From Halobacteriales archaeon YIM A00013 (lineage in GTDB: Archaea > Halobacteriota > Halobacteria > Halobacteriales > Haloarculaceae), in the NCBI GenBank assembly GCA_025041195.1, contig JAKCFM010000003.1:62001-126000 (forward strand): a DNA stretch of 64,000 nucleotides. Direction: 5' to 3'. Positions 10,104 through 18,791 of the stretch are shown here, piece by piece (within the stretch, counting starts at the first letter, position 1; each line of letters starts with the position of its first letter). The translations under genes were made by a program, and so were the position numbers. The notes under the pieces are model-generated. The model was not told the origin of the DNA. It ran no database searches and was given only the letters and a program-made list of their open reading frames with translations.

Positions 10104-10346
10104 CTAACCTACTCCAGTGCGCTTTTTCAGTGATGTAAGCACATCGTGCATCGTCACCCACGGATCATCGCCATAGGTGTCCGAGAAGAACACCTGCACC
10201 AGGTGATCGATCAGTCGCCACAGCGAGTATAGCAAGCAGGCGAACGCAAAGTAGAAAAACCGCAGCACAAGGTCCTTCGAAGTCGCTTTCGCCATGAACC
10301 GCTTGATCTGTTTATATCCAACTTCGGTCTCCAGACGGTCACTCAT
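10104..10346 (-). pseudogene. Transposase C-terminal fragment (IS4 superfamily)
   Basis: About 80 residues remain: TEVGYKQIKRFMAKATSKD, then RFFYFAFACLLYSLWRLIDHLVQ. This is the C-terminal E-motif region of a DDE transposase, similar to GIENGFKKQKHFMVRTTS in the copy at 4488-5992 but from a different element. Upstream sequence to 10430 has no further transposase. The N-terminal catalytic part is missing, so it is inactive. Confidence 0.7.
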
Positions 10347-10485
10347 TCTGGATCATCCATAGTGGAATCACCGAAGTCAAAATTCCTTCAACCGAATTTT
10401 AGCACGCTATAGAAAGAAAGTCAAGAACTAGATCCTTTCAAATCATTCACAGACATTTAAGCCATTACGAATCAATTGTATAAAC

Positions 10486-10737
10486 ATGGCTACGGACCTC
10501 ACTGAACGGGTTCAAGAAATAGCAAAAGAGCGAGACGTCCCCGAGTCGAAAATCCTTGAGCAGGCACTGGAACGTGGTGTGGAAGATCTCTGGATAGACC
10601 TTGTCCTCTCCAGATACATAAACGACGAAATCAATCGAGAAGCAGCAATTGGCCTTATCGGGCGGGACCGTGTCAAGCGTGCAGAACGCGAACTACAGGC
10701 TGTCGAAGACGATATACAGTGGGGATTAGATGCGTGA
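10486..10737 (+). CDS. Antitoxin of a PIN-type toxin-antitoxin pair (UPF0175/ribbon-helix-like)
   Basis: An 83-aa acidic protein. TDLTERVQEIAKERDVPESKILEQALERGVEDLW looks like the short DNA-binding helix pair of VapB-like or UPF0175 antitoxins, and the C-terminal half should wrap the toxin. The stop overlaps the toxin start by four bases (GTGA at 10734-10737), the classic TA coupling. The pair is alone, flanked by non-coding DNA. It would neutralise the PIN ribonuclease and repress its own promoter. Confidence 0.75.
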   Translation: MATDLTERVQEIAKERDVPESKILEQALERGVEDLWIDLVLSRYINDEINREAAIGLIGRDRVKRAERELQAVEDDIQWGLDA

Positions 10738-11204
10738 TTGTTGCAGTCGCTGATACAGGCCCGATAATCCACCTTGATGAAATTGACGCGCTTGATTTAC
10801 TGTCTGTAGTTGATGAGCTAATCGTTCCGAAGACAGTGTATGAAGAGCTCAAAGTGGGTACGGTCCCGTCTGCGCTTACTCATATTGAATATGATGTCGT
10901 TGAGAGTGAAGTAGATGAAGGGGTTCCCATTGATTTGGATCCGGGCGAAACAGCCGCTCTTGCGGTAGCAGCTGAACGCTCAGCTGTACTACTATCTGAT
11001 GATCTCGCAGCGAGAGACGCTGGCGAATCCCTTGGTGTCGAAGTTCACGGATCAATTGGCGTTATTGTCCTCGCACACACTCGCGGAGAGGTGGAGAAAT
11101 CAGTAGCAATAGAACAGATGAAGGCTCTTCAAACAGAGACAACTCTGTTCATCACCGAAGCAATTGTAGAACAAGGCATCACACTGCTTGATGAAGTTGA
11201 GTGA
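10734..11204 (+). CDS. PIN-domain toxin (DUF3368 type)
   Basis: VAVADTGPIIHLDEI carries the first catalytic Asp of a PIN nuclease. PGETAALAVAAE carries the middle acid and LLSDDLAARDAGESLGV the third cluster, with GSIGVIVLAH typical of the DUF3368 subgroup. I place the start at GTG 10734, because it overlaps the antitoxin stop and begins right at the PIN strand; an upstream GTG at 10719 adds five residues. PIN toxins cleave tRNA or rRNA. Here the pair may help keep this accessory DNA. Confidence 0.8.
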   Translation: MIVAVADTGPIIHLDEIDALDLLSVVDELIVPKTVYEELKVGTVPSALTHIEYDVVESEVDEGVPIDLDPGETAALAVAAERSAVLLSDDLAARDAGESLGVEVHGSIGVIVLAHTRGEVEKSVAIEQMKALQTETTLFITEAIVEQGITLLDEVE

Positions 11205-11488
11205 TAATGAAAATCATATTCACAAACCAATATAATAAATACCAAGATCAAAGGATGTCTGAAGAAATGCGCCAAAAATATTTATAGGGTCATTTTTCTT
11301 CTAAGTAGAAGCATCTTCCGATTTAGGAATATTTGTTAGGATATCAATAAGCGAATCTCTATTCTGGACTAGGCGAGCGTCACGCATCACCCGTGGCCCT
11401 CGGGTAACGGGTGCGCGAAGTCAGGTTGCCGATCCGAGCCATCTGTTCGTACGACATTACTTTATGAGAGTTCGTAGTAGACGTTCTC
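11205..11488. other. Intergenic region upstream of the nitrile hydratase operon
   Basis: Composition changes here from AT-rich to GC-rich near 11370. A short imperfect inverted repeat is visible around CACCCGTGGCC and TAACGGGTG (11385-11412). No gene seen. A promoter for the downstream operon should lie here, but I cannot fix its TATA box. Confidence 0.4.
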
Positions 11489-12160
11489 ATGAACGGGATA
11501 CACGATCTCGGCGGGATGGACGGCATGGGTCCCGTCGAGCGAGAGGAGGACGAGCCGATCTTTCACGAGGTGTGGGAGAAGCGGGTGTTCGCGATGCAGT
11601 TCGCGGATAGCGAGTACAACGTCGACGAATTCCGGCATGCGATCGAACGCATGGATCCGGCCTACTACCTCGAGTAGAGCTACTACGAGCACTGGCTCGT
11701 CGCCATGGAGAAACTCTTCACGGAGAAAGGGACCGTCGACGCCGACGAATTACGCGAGCGGATCGACGCGCTGGGCACGGCCCAGGAGTTCGACGACGAC
11801 CTGCCCGAACGGTGCGACTCCGATGTCGTCGAAGCGATGCGTGCGTCCCACGAGAATCGCTCAGCAAGGCGAGACGAGTCGGTCACACCGTCCTTCGAAG
11901 CGGGCGACAACGTGGTCGTGAAGAACAGCCACCCTGGGGGACACACCAGATGTCCGAGGTACGTCCGCCGCGCCCAGGGAACCGTCGCACGCGTGGATGG
12001 AGGCTTCTCGCTGCCCAATGCGAGCCCCCACGGGGAAGGGAAGATCGTGGAACCCGTCTACCACGTCAGATTCGACGCTGCTGAACTCTGGGGCGCCGAT
12101 GCCGAAAGAAACAATGCGGTGTACGTCGACCTCTGGGAAAGCTACCTGGTGCCCCCATGA
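11489..12160 (+). pseudogene. nthB: Nitrile hydratase beta subunit, with an in-frame TAG codon
   Basis: The frame starts MNGIHDLGGMDGMGPV, the usual beta-subunit N-terminus, and runs to a TAG at 11675-11677. It continues in the same frame with SYYEHWLVAMEKLFTEKG and the SH3-like C-terminal domain: HPGGHTRCPRYVRRAQG, YHVRFDAAELWG and VYVDLWESYL. Without the TAG it is a normal-length beta subunit (223 codons). The TAG stands where a Ser codon is expected. Either the gene is freshly inactivated, or two fragments assemble, or the stop is read through. It is first in a tightly overlapped operon with the alpha and activator genes. Confidence 0.85.
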
Positions 12161-12450
12161 ACGATCCCGCCTTCGAGCCACGGGATAGGGTTGTGGTAGG
12201 AGAGGTTTCCCAGGGCTACAAACGTCGACCCGATTACGCCCAAAATGCGAGTGGCATCGTTGAGTGTGTCCACGGAGAATACTTCCCGCCGGACACGGCC
12301 GAGTCGGAGTTCCTGTACTCCGTCCGGTTCGACCCCAGCGAGCTCTGGGAGGACTCCGAATCGAACCAGGCAGTCTACATCGACCTCTGGGAGAGTGCGC
12401 TCAAGCCCGACGACATGCGAGACGTCGAGAACGAACGACTACAACCATGA
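12157..12450 (+). CDS. Nitrile hydratase beta-type C-terminal (SH3-like) domain protein
   Basis: A 97-aa protein equal to only the second half of a beta subunit: [24 protein letters not shown], then [16 protein letters not shown] and [13 protein letters not shown]. It overlaps the beta gene stop and the alpha gene start by four bases each (ATGA). It is a tandem duplicate of the domain ending the preceding gene. Split beta subunits occur in the related thiocyanate hydrolase. It could act as an extra subunit or replace the damaged beta protein in part. Confidence 0.75.
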   Translation: MNDPAFEPRDRVVVGEVSQGYKRRPDYAQNASGIVECVHGEYFPPDTAESEFLYSVRFDPSELWEDSESNQAVYIDLWESALKPDDMRDVENERLQP

Positions 12451-13094
12451 GCCAAGACCAGCCCCCGGACGAGAACGGGAACGAACATCCAGTACCGAGA
12501 GACGCCGATCCGCAGGCACGGGCACGTGCCCTCCAGTCGTATCTGATCGAGGAGGAACTGCTCACAACCGATCAGATCGACGAGGTCATGAGCCTCTACG
12601 AGGACGAGATCGGTCCACAGAACGGCGCAGAGGTCGTCGCCAGAGAGTGGGTCGACGCCGAGTACCGCGAATGGCTACTTGAGGACGGCTCGGCCGCGAT
12701 CGCCGAGGCGTTCGGTTACACGGGCCCAGAAGGGACCGATATCGTCGTCCTGGAGAACACCGACGATGTTCACAATGTCGTCGTTTGCACACTCTGCTCA
12801 TGCTATCCGTGGCCCGTGCTCGGGCTACCACCGACGTGGTACAAGTCACCGCCGTATCGCTCGAAGATCGTCAAATCGCCACGGCAGACGTTGCGCAAGG
12901 CGTTTGGCGTCGACATCGACGCCGACGTGGAGATACGGGTCCGTGACACGAGCGCCGAGGTTCGCTACATGGTGCTCCCCCTCCGACCAGTGGGGACGGA
13001 CGGGATGAGCGAATCCGACCTCGCGGCGCTCGTCACGCGGGATTCGATGATCGGGGTCGAACGGCTGGGTACCAAGCATGTGGAGGAGCTATGA
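12447..13094 (+). CDS. nthA: Nitrile hydratase alpha subunit, cobalt type
   Basis: The 215-aa protein holds the metal-binding motif CTLCSC at residues 114-119 (in [11 protein letters not shown]). This motif coordinates non-corrin Co(III) through oxidised cysteines; Thr at the second place points to cobalt rather than iron. Upstream [14 protein letters not shown] and the [19 protein letters not shown] stretch are typical of the family. The enzyme hydrates nitriles to amides in the cytosol. I place the start at 12447, where ATGA overlaps the previous stop, although the frame is open further upstream. It overlaps the activator by four bases. Confidence 0.92.
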   Translation: MSQDQPPDENGNEHPVPRDADPQARARALQSYLIEEELLTTDQIDEVMSLYEDEIGPQNGAEVVAREWVDAEYREWLLEDGSAAIAEAFGYTGPEGTDIVVLENTDDVHNVVVCTLCSCYPWPVLGLPPTWYKSPPYRSKIVKSPRQTLRKAFGVDIDADVEIRVRDTSAEVRYMVLPLRPVGTDGMSESDLAALVTRDSMIGVERLGTKHVEEL

Positions 13095-13486
13095 CCGATC
13101 TCGACGAGATCATTGCTGACCTGCGGGGACGCGAAGAGTTTCCCGAGCGTGGAGGTGACCTCTCGTTCAACGCGCCGTGGCAGGCGCGTGCGTTCGCGAC
13201 CGTGGTGACACTCTACCGGCAGGGATTCTTCGAGTGGAATGAGTTCCAGGCGCGGCTGATCGAGACAATCGAATCGGCAGATACCACGGACGATAAGGAC
13301 ATCGAAGATGTCTACTACCGCCACTGGCTTGAGGCGGCGGAACAGCTGTTGTACGACAAGGGCGTGTTGCGTGGAAATGTACTCGACCGTCGGATAGGGG
13401 AATTCGAGTCGGGCGAACGCGACGCCTCAGAGTTCGTCGTCGGCGTCGATCACGCCCACACACATACCCACAATCACGACCACTAA
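13091..13486 (+). CDS. Nitrile hydratase activator / cobalt chaperone
   Basis: A 131-aa protein related to the N-terminal half of beta subunits, as in the P14K-type activators that insert cobalt into alpha. [17 protein letters not shown] and [13 protein letters not shown] are the family blocks. The C-terminus is a histidine string ([11 protein letters not shown]), a plausible metal store for cobalt delivery. It is last in the four-gene operon, and the four-base overlap with alpha suggests translational coupling. Sequence quality drops just after the stop, where a PHP fragment runs in the opposite direction. Confidence 0.85.
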   Translation: MTDLDEIIADLRGREEFPERGGDLSFNAPWQARAFATVVTLYRQGFFEWNEFQARLIETIESADTTDDKDIEDVYYRHWLEAAEQLLYDKGVLRGNVLDRRIGEFESGERDASEFVVGVDHAHTHTHNHDH

Positions 13487-13487
13487 T

Positions 13488-13745
13488 CAAGTCCAATCCT
13501 TCATCAAGGAAAGAATCCACTAACTCATTGGCAGAAATGTCAGCATTATAGTCGTGCGAACCGGGCGGGTGAACATGAAGGTCGGCTTTGAAATACATAG
13601 CACCGTCAATACTACGTTCTATTTCTTCCATTGGAAGAGAATATTTAGTAGACGGATCAACGATATTTGCATATTCAGCCATTTCTATAAATAATTCAGG
13701 AAGTAGTATTACGAGAGAATTTTGGACAGAGTACAAGAACATCAC
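13488..13745 (-). pseudogene. PHP-domain phosphoesterase, N-terminal fragment
   Basis: MEEIERSIDGAMYFKADLHVHPPGS shows the metal-binding DLHVH motif of PHP phosphoesterases, followed by [18 protein letters not shown]. The sequence then runs into the antisense of the activator gene, so only about 60 residues remain. This is one of several truncated ends meeting at junctions in this region. Confidence 0.65.
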
Positions 13746-13986
13746 TCATCATATCACATAGTTTCATATATGCTACAATGGTAACTGATAGTGCAAATTC
13801 TGTATTATGCTCTATAATCTGTTTGTTGTCTCTCTCATCCTCCAGACGGTCACTTGTTCCAAGAAATACTTTGGGCATCCGCTTCACGTGCTCTACGAGT
13901 GCGCCTCAAGTTGCGAATGTTGATATCGATGCATGGATTTGGCATCGTCGTTTGGGATCGGGTTGCGAGTAACACATCCAATCAGC
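13746..13986 (-). other. Unidentified gene remnant
   Basis: A minus-strand frame reads GALVEHVKRMPKVFLGTSD, then RLEDERDNKQIIEHNTEFALSV, before a stop. It looks coding but is short and has no start, and I do not recognise it. The remaining sequence up to 13986 shows nothing else. Confidence 0.3.
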
Positions 13987-14262
13987 TTAGTAATGGGATG
14001 TGTTAATTACCGTGTCTGTCTCACCGAGTGTGAGTTCGAGCATCTCGTTGTCGCATGATACCACGACTCGCCCACGAAGTGAGTCCTCAGATATGCGTTT
14101 GACGTATTGCTCATCGAAACAGAAGTCAAGCTCCCATCGCGGCACTGATCGAAGATCGAGCCCGTGGTTGTGGAACAGCGAAACAACAGCTGGATGATCA
14201 AGGACGACTTCACCGAGTGTTGCGTGGAGATGAAATTCGCACAGAGCGCACCTCAACTTGAG
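13987..14262 (-). pseudogene. C-terminal fragment of a haloarchaeal ArsR-like regulator
   Basis: After the junction near 14262 the frame reads LRCALCEFHLHATLGEVVLDHPAVV, then VPRWELDFCFDEQYVKRIS and RVVVSCDNEMLELTL. This pattern is known from the C-terminal domain of haloarchaeal winged-helix regulators. The DNA-binding N-terminus is absent, and transposase sequence takes its place in the same frame. The fragment therefore reports an IS insertion or deletion in the regulator gene. Confidence 0.55.
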
Positions 14263-14863
14263 AACTTGCTCTCCGGTGAATGGGAAGCCCTTGATTACGC
14301 CGATGGTCGCAAAGACCGACCCATCGAGCTTGCCGTTCTGGCGGGCACGAGCGATCAACATCCGCGTAGTGTCTTGCAGCATCGAGCGAATCTCCGACAC
14401 GGAGAGCCTCCCGACCTGGTAGCGGTGGATCGATCCGGTCGGGAAGCGGAACCTTGCAGGCACGCGCGGCCATCACAATCACGTCAGTACACTCCTGTAC
14501 GGCATCGCGGAGTTTCTCGCTGAAGCGTTCGGTTCCATGCACGCCAGAACGTTGATTGGTTCGGGAGCGTCTTGAGACCGGGATTCTGACGCAGCAAAGG
14601 TGTTCTCTGAGGTAGTTGTAGAGGGCGGTTTCATCCTAGCCGTTGATCTCCGCGAGCAGGCCGGCTCGAACGTGGACCGCCATTGGGTACGGTCCCGCGT
14701 ACGGAGCGGACACATCGTATGGAGCGAACGTGAGATGATCGATCGGGAGATGGCAGATCAGCATCTCGATGTCGTCGTATCTCTCCCACCGCTCGCACTG
14801 TGACTGCGCTATGGTCGTGACATCCACAACGAATCCGTCGAGATGATCATCTGCTCCTCCCAT
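14263..14863 (-). pseudogene. DDE transposase fragment (same family as 4488-5992), broken
   Basis: Readable in pieces on the minus strand. The N-terminal block is VVDVTTIAQSQCERWERYDD and CHLPIDHLTFAPYDV. After a TAG within AEING-DETALYNYLREH comes ERFSEKLRDAVQECTDVIVMAARAC, then STHRYQVGRLSVSEIRSML-like text and VIKGFPFTGE. It gives an N-terminal region missing from the copy at 4488. It stops at the first Asp block and is fused to a regulator fragment. Inactive. Confidence 0.7.
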
Positions 14864-14880
14864 TCTCACGTGAGACACTC

Positions 14881-15417
14881 CTATCCCTTGGGCCAGATCG
14901 TGTAGCTGAATGACCAGATAAAATCGATCGCAAGGATGACACTCCACAATTTTGCCATCTCCGTTAACACTCTCGTCCTGTCAAAATTACCTACGAGTGC
15001 AACAGCCCCGAGAAGCAGAGTGCAGCCGATTATCCAAGCGAGAAAGTGCCGTACCCACTGATGGCGTTCATGTTGAGCGTGCGCTCGACCCGTCTTCGGT
15101 GGTTTTGTGGGTGGTGGACCATCAGCGAACCAGTAGGAGAATCGTTCATCGGCCCAGCGGATTAGGCGATGGCCAAAAGCGACAGAAAATCCGATATATA
15201 TCGCGGCTAACCCATGGGCAGAGGTTGCAGTTTCCCCATTACTGAGGTCGATTACAGTAAACATCAGTAAAAGCAAATCAACAAGCGGGACGCCTGCCAG
15301 TAGCACTGTACTCAGCCGTTGCTGACCGAGGAAATATCGAGTGGAGAGCCCTGCAAGAAGCACGACCCAGAACCCAATCTCACAGCCGATGATAGCGAGG
15401 TAAATCAGATCGTTCAT
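14881..15417 (-). CDS. Conserved haloarchaeal membrane protein (178 aa)
   Basis: Four to five hydrophobic helices: LIYLAIIGCEIGFWVVLLAGLS, VLLAGVPLVDLLLLMFTVID, HGLAAIYIGFSVAFG and FLAWIIGCTLLLGAVALVG, plus a last one near the C-terminus. A conserved polar loop between them reads RWADERFSYWFADGPPPTKPP. It is intact, and its 3' end reaches the IS remnant. The function of this family is not known to me; it may be a small transporter or a membrane stress protein. Confidence 0.7.
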   Translation of the reverse strand: MNDLIYLAIIGCEIGFWVVLLAGLSTRYFLGQQRLSTVLLAGVPLVDLLLLMFTVIDLSNGETATSAHGLAAIYIGFSVAFGHRLIRWADERFSYWFADGPPPTKPPKTGRAHAQHERHQWVRHFLAWIIGCTLLLGAVALVGNFDRTRVLTEMAKLWSVILAIDFIWSFSYTIWPKG

Positions 15418-15548
15418 ACCTAACTAATGCGGACGGGAGTGTGTGGAGTTACTGCCATGCATGCTCGGCAAGTTTAACAGTATATGTCCTGCAATATCGA
15501 GTGAGATATGAGATACGCTGCTTTACACACATCATTGAGAGTTAATTT

Positions 15549-16196
15549 ATGAGATATGTGACCCTGGTCATCGACCCAAGTGACGCTCACCAGACATTCA
15601 ACGAACTGAGACAAGTACAGGTAGATGAAGAAGTGATCGCAACATATGAAGAAATCTATGATCTCAATCCGCTCGATGATGGAACTGCTGTCGAGTTGGT
15701 CCGACTCACTGGCGATATCGAGCGGTTTACGAGATGCACGTCAGATCTGGGAGATGTGTCGGTCATACCCACGAGCGAAACAGGGTTTGTATACATACAC
15801 TTGAATCCCGGAGCCCTCGACACGGCGCTCATCGACATCATCGATACTCATAAGATTACTGTGGACTGGCCAGTCAGATATACCGATCGGGGGTTTCAAC
15901 TTACGCTCCTCGGTGAGGACATATCTCTCCAACACGTCGTCGCGGATCTCTCCGAAATTGTAGACGTGACGATTGAAAAAACGGGGGACTACCATCCCGG
16001 AATGCGCGATCCCGCATGGCACCTGACAGACCGTCAAATTGAGGTCGTGCGCGCTGCAATCAATGAAGGATATTATGATCTCCCTCGGAAGGCTGGTCAG
16101 CGTGATCTCGCGGCCAAACTCGAACTCTCGCGAGGTACAGTCGCCGAGCATCTCCGAAAGGCCGAAGCAAGGGTGATGCAGGAAGTGGTGAAGTGA
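15549..16196 (+). CDS. Bat-type HTH-10 transcription regulator (215 aa)
   Basis: The N-terminal 150 residues form the sensor-like domain of bacterio-opsin activator relatives (MRYVTLVIDPSDAHQ, DDGTAVELVRLTGDIERF). The C-terminal HTH-10 domain reads LTDRQIEVVRAAINEGYYDLPR, then GQRDLAAKLELSRGTVAEHLRKAE. It binds DNA and probably activates neighbouring or remote genes. A decayed copy lies at 2706-3388 on the other strand. The start ATG is preceded by an AT-rich stretch, and the gene stands alone. Target and signal unknown. Confidence 0.85.
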   Translation: MRYVTLVIDPSDAHQTFNELRQVQVDEEVIATYEEIYDLNPLDDGTAVELVRLTGDIERFTRCTSDLGDVSVIPTSETGFVYIHLNPGALDTALIDIIDTHKITVDWPVRYTDRGFQLTLLGEDISLQHVVADLSEIVDVTIEKTGDYHPGMRDPAWHLTDRQIEVVRAAINEGYYDLPRKAGQRDLAAKLELSRGTVAEHLRKAEARVMQEVVK

Positions 16197-16322
16197 AAGC
16201 ACTCGCATACTGTTTTAGAAGTCGGGCAGGTAGATTGCTCATGCACGGCTTGGCTCGAAATCTATACCGATAGTCTAAATTTCTCTGATGGTTATGCATG
16301 ACAAATCTAACTAGCCGACCTC

Positions 16323-16377
16323 TGATGCATTGGAATCAACATTCGCAACTTGAGGGCGTGGAAGAAGTTGAGAATCG
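16323..16377. repeat. Hairpin-bearing dispersed repeat, copy 3 (short)
   Basis: It starts with TGATGCATTGGAATCAAC, nearly as in copies 1 and 2. The stem CAACTT (16346-16351) and AAGTTG (16365-16370) is kept around a new loop. Similarity ends after the hairpin. No transposase is nearby. Confidence 0.5.
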
Positions 16378-16382
16378 CCGTC

Positions 16383-16659
16383 TTATTTTGAAGCTTGTCT
16401 TATCCGTCTAACATCACGAAAGCTATCTATTCCACTATAAACAGCGGCTAAACCTAGTAGAATCTGGAAGATTAAAACAACCCACGGAAAGAGTGTGTTT
16501 ACTGGAATCCCTACGCTAGTAAGTGATTGGAGAAAGCCAGGTGTGACCCAACTTGACCGATTCCAAAAATTCTCTTGCTAGCAAGGCCTAATAGAACAAC
16601 TCCAATGATAAATTCCACCAGTCCTGTGAGGAGTGGATCCCAGATATCTGACTCACTCA
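16383..16659 (-). pseudogene. Small membrane protein, frameshifted
   Basis: MSESDIWDPLLTGLVEFIIGVVLLGLASKRIFGIGQ is open from 16659. After a shift near 16545 the same strand continues with VNTLFPWVVLIFQILLGLAAVY, then SGIDSFRDVRRI, to a stop at 16383. Together they would give a protein of about 90 residues with two membrane helices. It faces the bPH2 gene across 10 bp. Either a real frameshift or a sequence error explains the break. Confidence 0.45.
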
Positions 16660-16669
16660 TAACGTTGGC

Positions 16670-17191
16670 ATGAAGGGGTATTACGAAGTAGTTATCCATT
16701 TGGAAAGCGCAAACATCGACATAGAACAGCATAATCTACGTGTGCAAGTTATCTGGTTTGGGATCGTGATCGCTATAGCACTAGTAGCAGGTGTATCGGT
16801 GGGAATCCCCTATCCTCCGTGGTTCGGTGAGGATATTTGGACTGGTCTGTGCGTGTTCCTACTAGCTACTATGTTCGGGGCTGCCTACACGCATAGATGG
16901 TATCATATCTGGCAATTTGGCATCGAAGCAGATGCAGTGACGCTTGCACATGGAGTGATTACTCGTGTGAATCCAGTCGTTCCGTTTGTCCGAATTCAGC
17001 ATATCGATACGCAGCGCGATCCGGTTGAATTTCTCGCTGGATTGTCGAGGGTCATAGTTTATACCGCTGGTTCACGCGGTTCCGACATTACTAGTTCCGG
17101 ATTGATACTTGAGCGTGCACGTTCAGTTCAGACACAACTCCGCCAGCTCACTATCAAAAGTGAGTCAAGAGCTTTTGAGGATGCAGTATGA
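16670..17191 (+). CDS. bPH2 (YdbS-like, DUF304) membrane protein
   Basis: The 173-aa protein has two hydrophobic helices (VQVIWFGIVIAIALVAGVSVGI and LCVFLLATMFGAA). A bacterial PH domain follows: WYHIWQFGIEADAVTLAHGVI, then VPFVRIQHIDTQRDPVEFLAGLS and VIVYTAGS. YdbS/YdbT pairs are membrane proteins that support antimicrobial-peptide resistance in some bacteria. The next gene, a broken YdbT-like gene, overlaps its stop by four bases, as is usual for the pair. The first 15 residues are uncertain. Confidence 0.8.
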   Translation: MKGYYEVVIHLESANIDIEQHNLRVQVIWFGIVIAIALVAGVSVGIPYPPWFGEDIWTGLCVFLLATMFGAAYTHRWYHIWQFGIEADAVTLAHGVITRVNPVVPFVRIQHIDTQRDPVEFLAGLSRVIVYTAGSRGSDITSSGLILERARSVQTQLRQLTIKSESRAFEDAV

Positions 17192-17660
17192 AGCTACACC
17201 GTTATTCGCTAGCCTTTCGTGCACTCTCACGCGGTGTTGAGGGCGCTTTGGTCGGTACCCTCATTGGTCTATCCCAATCACAGAGATCGGAATTCTTTCA
17301 TTCAATCTCGTGTTTTCATCCGGAGCTGGTTTGATAACCGGATTTCTTCTTGGAGTTGGTTACGAGATTGCCTACTACCATCGATACACCTACGAGCTAA
17401 CTGATGATACTCTTGACATCGTTTCAGGTGTGTTCTCACGACGCCATCGAGAGACCCCCCTCCACAGAATTCAAAATATCGATGTTTCTCGCGGGGTCCT
17501 ACAGCGTCTGGTCAATATTGCAGCCGTTGATATTGAGACCGCGGGTGGCGGCGAAACTGAAGCGACTCTGCAATACGTCGGGTACAACGAGGCTAAACAC
17601 CTCCAGCGTGGCGTTCGACGCAGCAAGCCGACAGACACAACAGATACAGCAGACCCGTGA
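17188..17660 (+). pseudogene. YdbT-like bPH2 protein, frameshifted and truncated
   Basis: It begins MKLHRYSLAFRALSRGVEGALVGTLIG and shifts frame near 17270. It continues VFSSGAGLITGFLLGVGYEIAYYH, then TYELTDDTLDIVSGVFSRRHRETPL and RIQNIDVSRGVLQRLVNIAAV, a full bPH2 block. YdbT proteins normally have about 450-500 residues with three bPH2 units; here the sequence ends after one. The right end meets the truncated xseA at about 17655, a recombination joint. Confidence 0.75.
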
Positions 17661-18652
17661 CGAATCTGCTGTTCGCGAGCCTGATACGCATGATCGAGGG
17701 TTGTTTCCAGATCAGTGAGTTCGCTCCTTACATGCTGGGTGTTGTCGTGATCCAGTCGCTGTTGCAGAGTCGCTAACTGGGTAGTCACAGTCTGGGTATA
17801 GGCCGTGTCAAGCTGGTCTTGTTGTTGGGAGAGATGGTCAGTGAGGGCTTCGTAGTCTGGGACAATGTCACCGACTTGCGTTGGTGTCATGACACGGTGA
17901 TCAGCCACTTCTTCAGCGAGCGTTCGATCGGATTCATGGCCCACCCCAACAACGATCGGCGTCTGAGTGTTGTGAATCACTCGACAGAGCGCTGTTTCGT
18001 TAAAGACACGGAGGTGAGTGTCGGAACCACCACCTCGAGTGAGGACAATCACATCAATGCGTGCGTTCGTATCAAGCGCTCCGATCGCTTGCATCATCGA
18101 TTGGCCTGCCCTCTTGCCTTGGACAGACGTGTCCTGAATGACGATATCTACACCAGGATGGCGGGTATGAATGCTCGTCACTGCATCTTCACGAGCATTA
18201 CTTTCTGCACTGGTAGCGATCCCAATACATTGAGGATATTCCGGGAGCGTCTGTTTCGTAGACGCATCAAGCACACCATCCTCAACCATGATCGAGCAAT
18301 AGTTATCAGCGGTGTAAAACGAGAGCTCACCTTTGATAGCGACCTGGAGTCCGTCTTCAAGATCAACACTGAAATCGCTTCGCCGAAACTGGAGAATTAC
18401 ACAGTGGAGGTGAGTCCCATTGTGGGCAAGATCGAAGTGGACGTGATCATTTGACGAGACACCATAGTTAGTCACCTCGCCAATCACGTACTCATAGCGG
18501 TGAAGGTTGCTGCTCTCTGCGATCACTGACTCGATGTCACTGACAAGCGTGTCGACGAACGTGATCTGTTCGCTACCAAGTGTGTCTTGCAGTGATGACA
18601 GTTCCTCCCCACCCTGATTCTCTGTCGGCGACTCGACACCCATTAATATCAT
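17471..18652 (-). pseudogene. xseA: Exodeoxyribonuclease VII large subunit, C-terminally truncated
   Basis: An N-terminal OB domain (YVIGEVTNYGVSSNDHVHFDL, LQVAIKGELSFYTADNYCSI) is followed by the catalytic domain with PQCIGIATSAESNAREDAV, VIVLTRGGGSDTHLRVFNE and PIVVGVGHESDRTLAEEVADHR. Only the first part of the coiled-coil tail remains (to about 17655). The rest of the open frame is antisense to the bPH2 gene and not native. The small subunit gene expected beside it is missing. The enzyme degrades single-stranded DNA, but without tail and small subunit it is probably inactive. The real start is probably Met4. Confidence 0.8.
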
Positions 18653-18791
18653 AGGTTATAGTGGTGTGTGAAAAAATTATGGGAATTAACTGGCCAACAA
18701 GGCGAGGGAGTTGCAAATATTGACCAAGATATCGTGGACGTTCAACAAAGATCCTTCAATTACTAGTGGTCCGTTTACGTATAGCAAGTCA

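Noticed and set aside
11675-11677. TAG as a pyrrolysine codon in the nitrile hydratase beta gene
   Set aside because: No pyl genes are visible and haloarchaea of this type are not known to use it; a nonsense mutation is simpler.
13167-13745. A 192-codon minus-strand frame
   Set aside because: Only its first 85 codons look native (PHP fragment); the rest is antisense to the nitrile hydratase activator.
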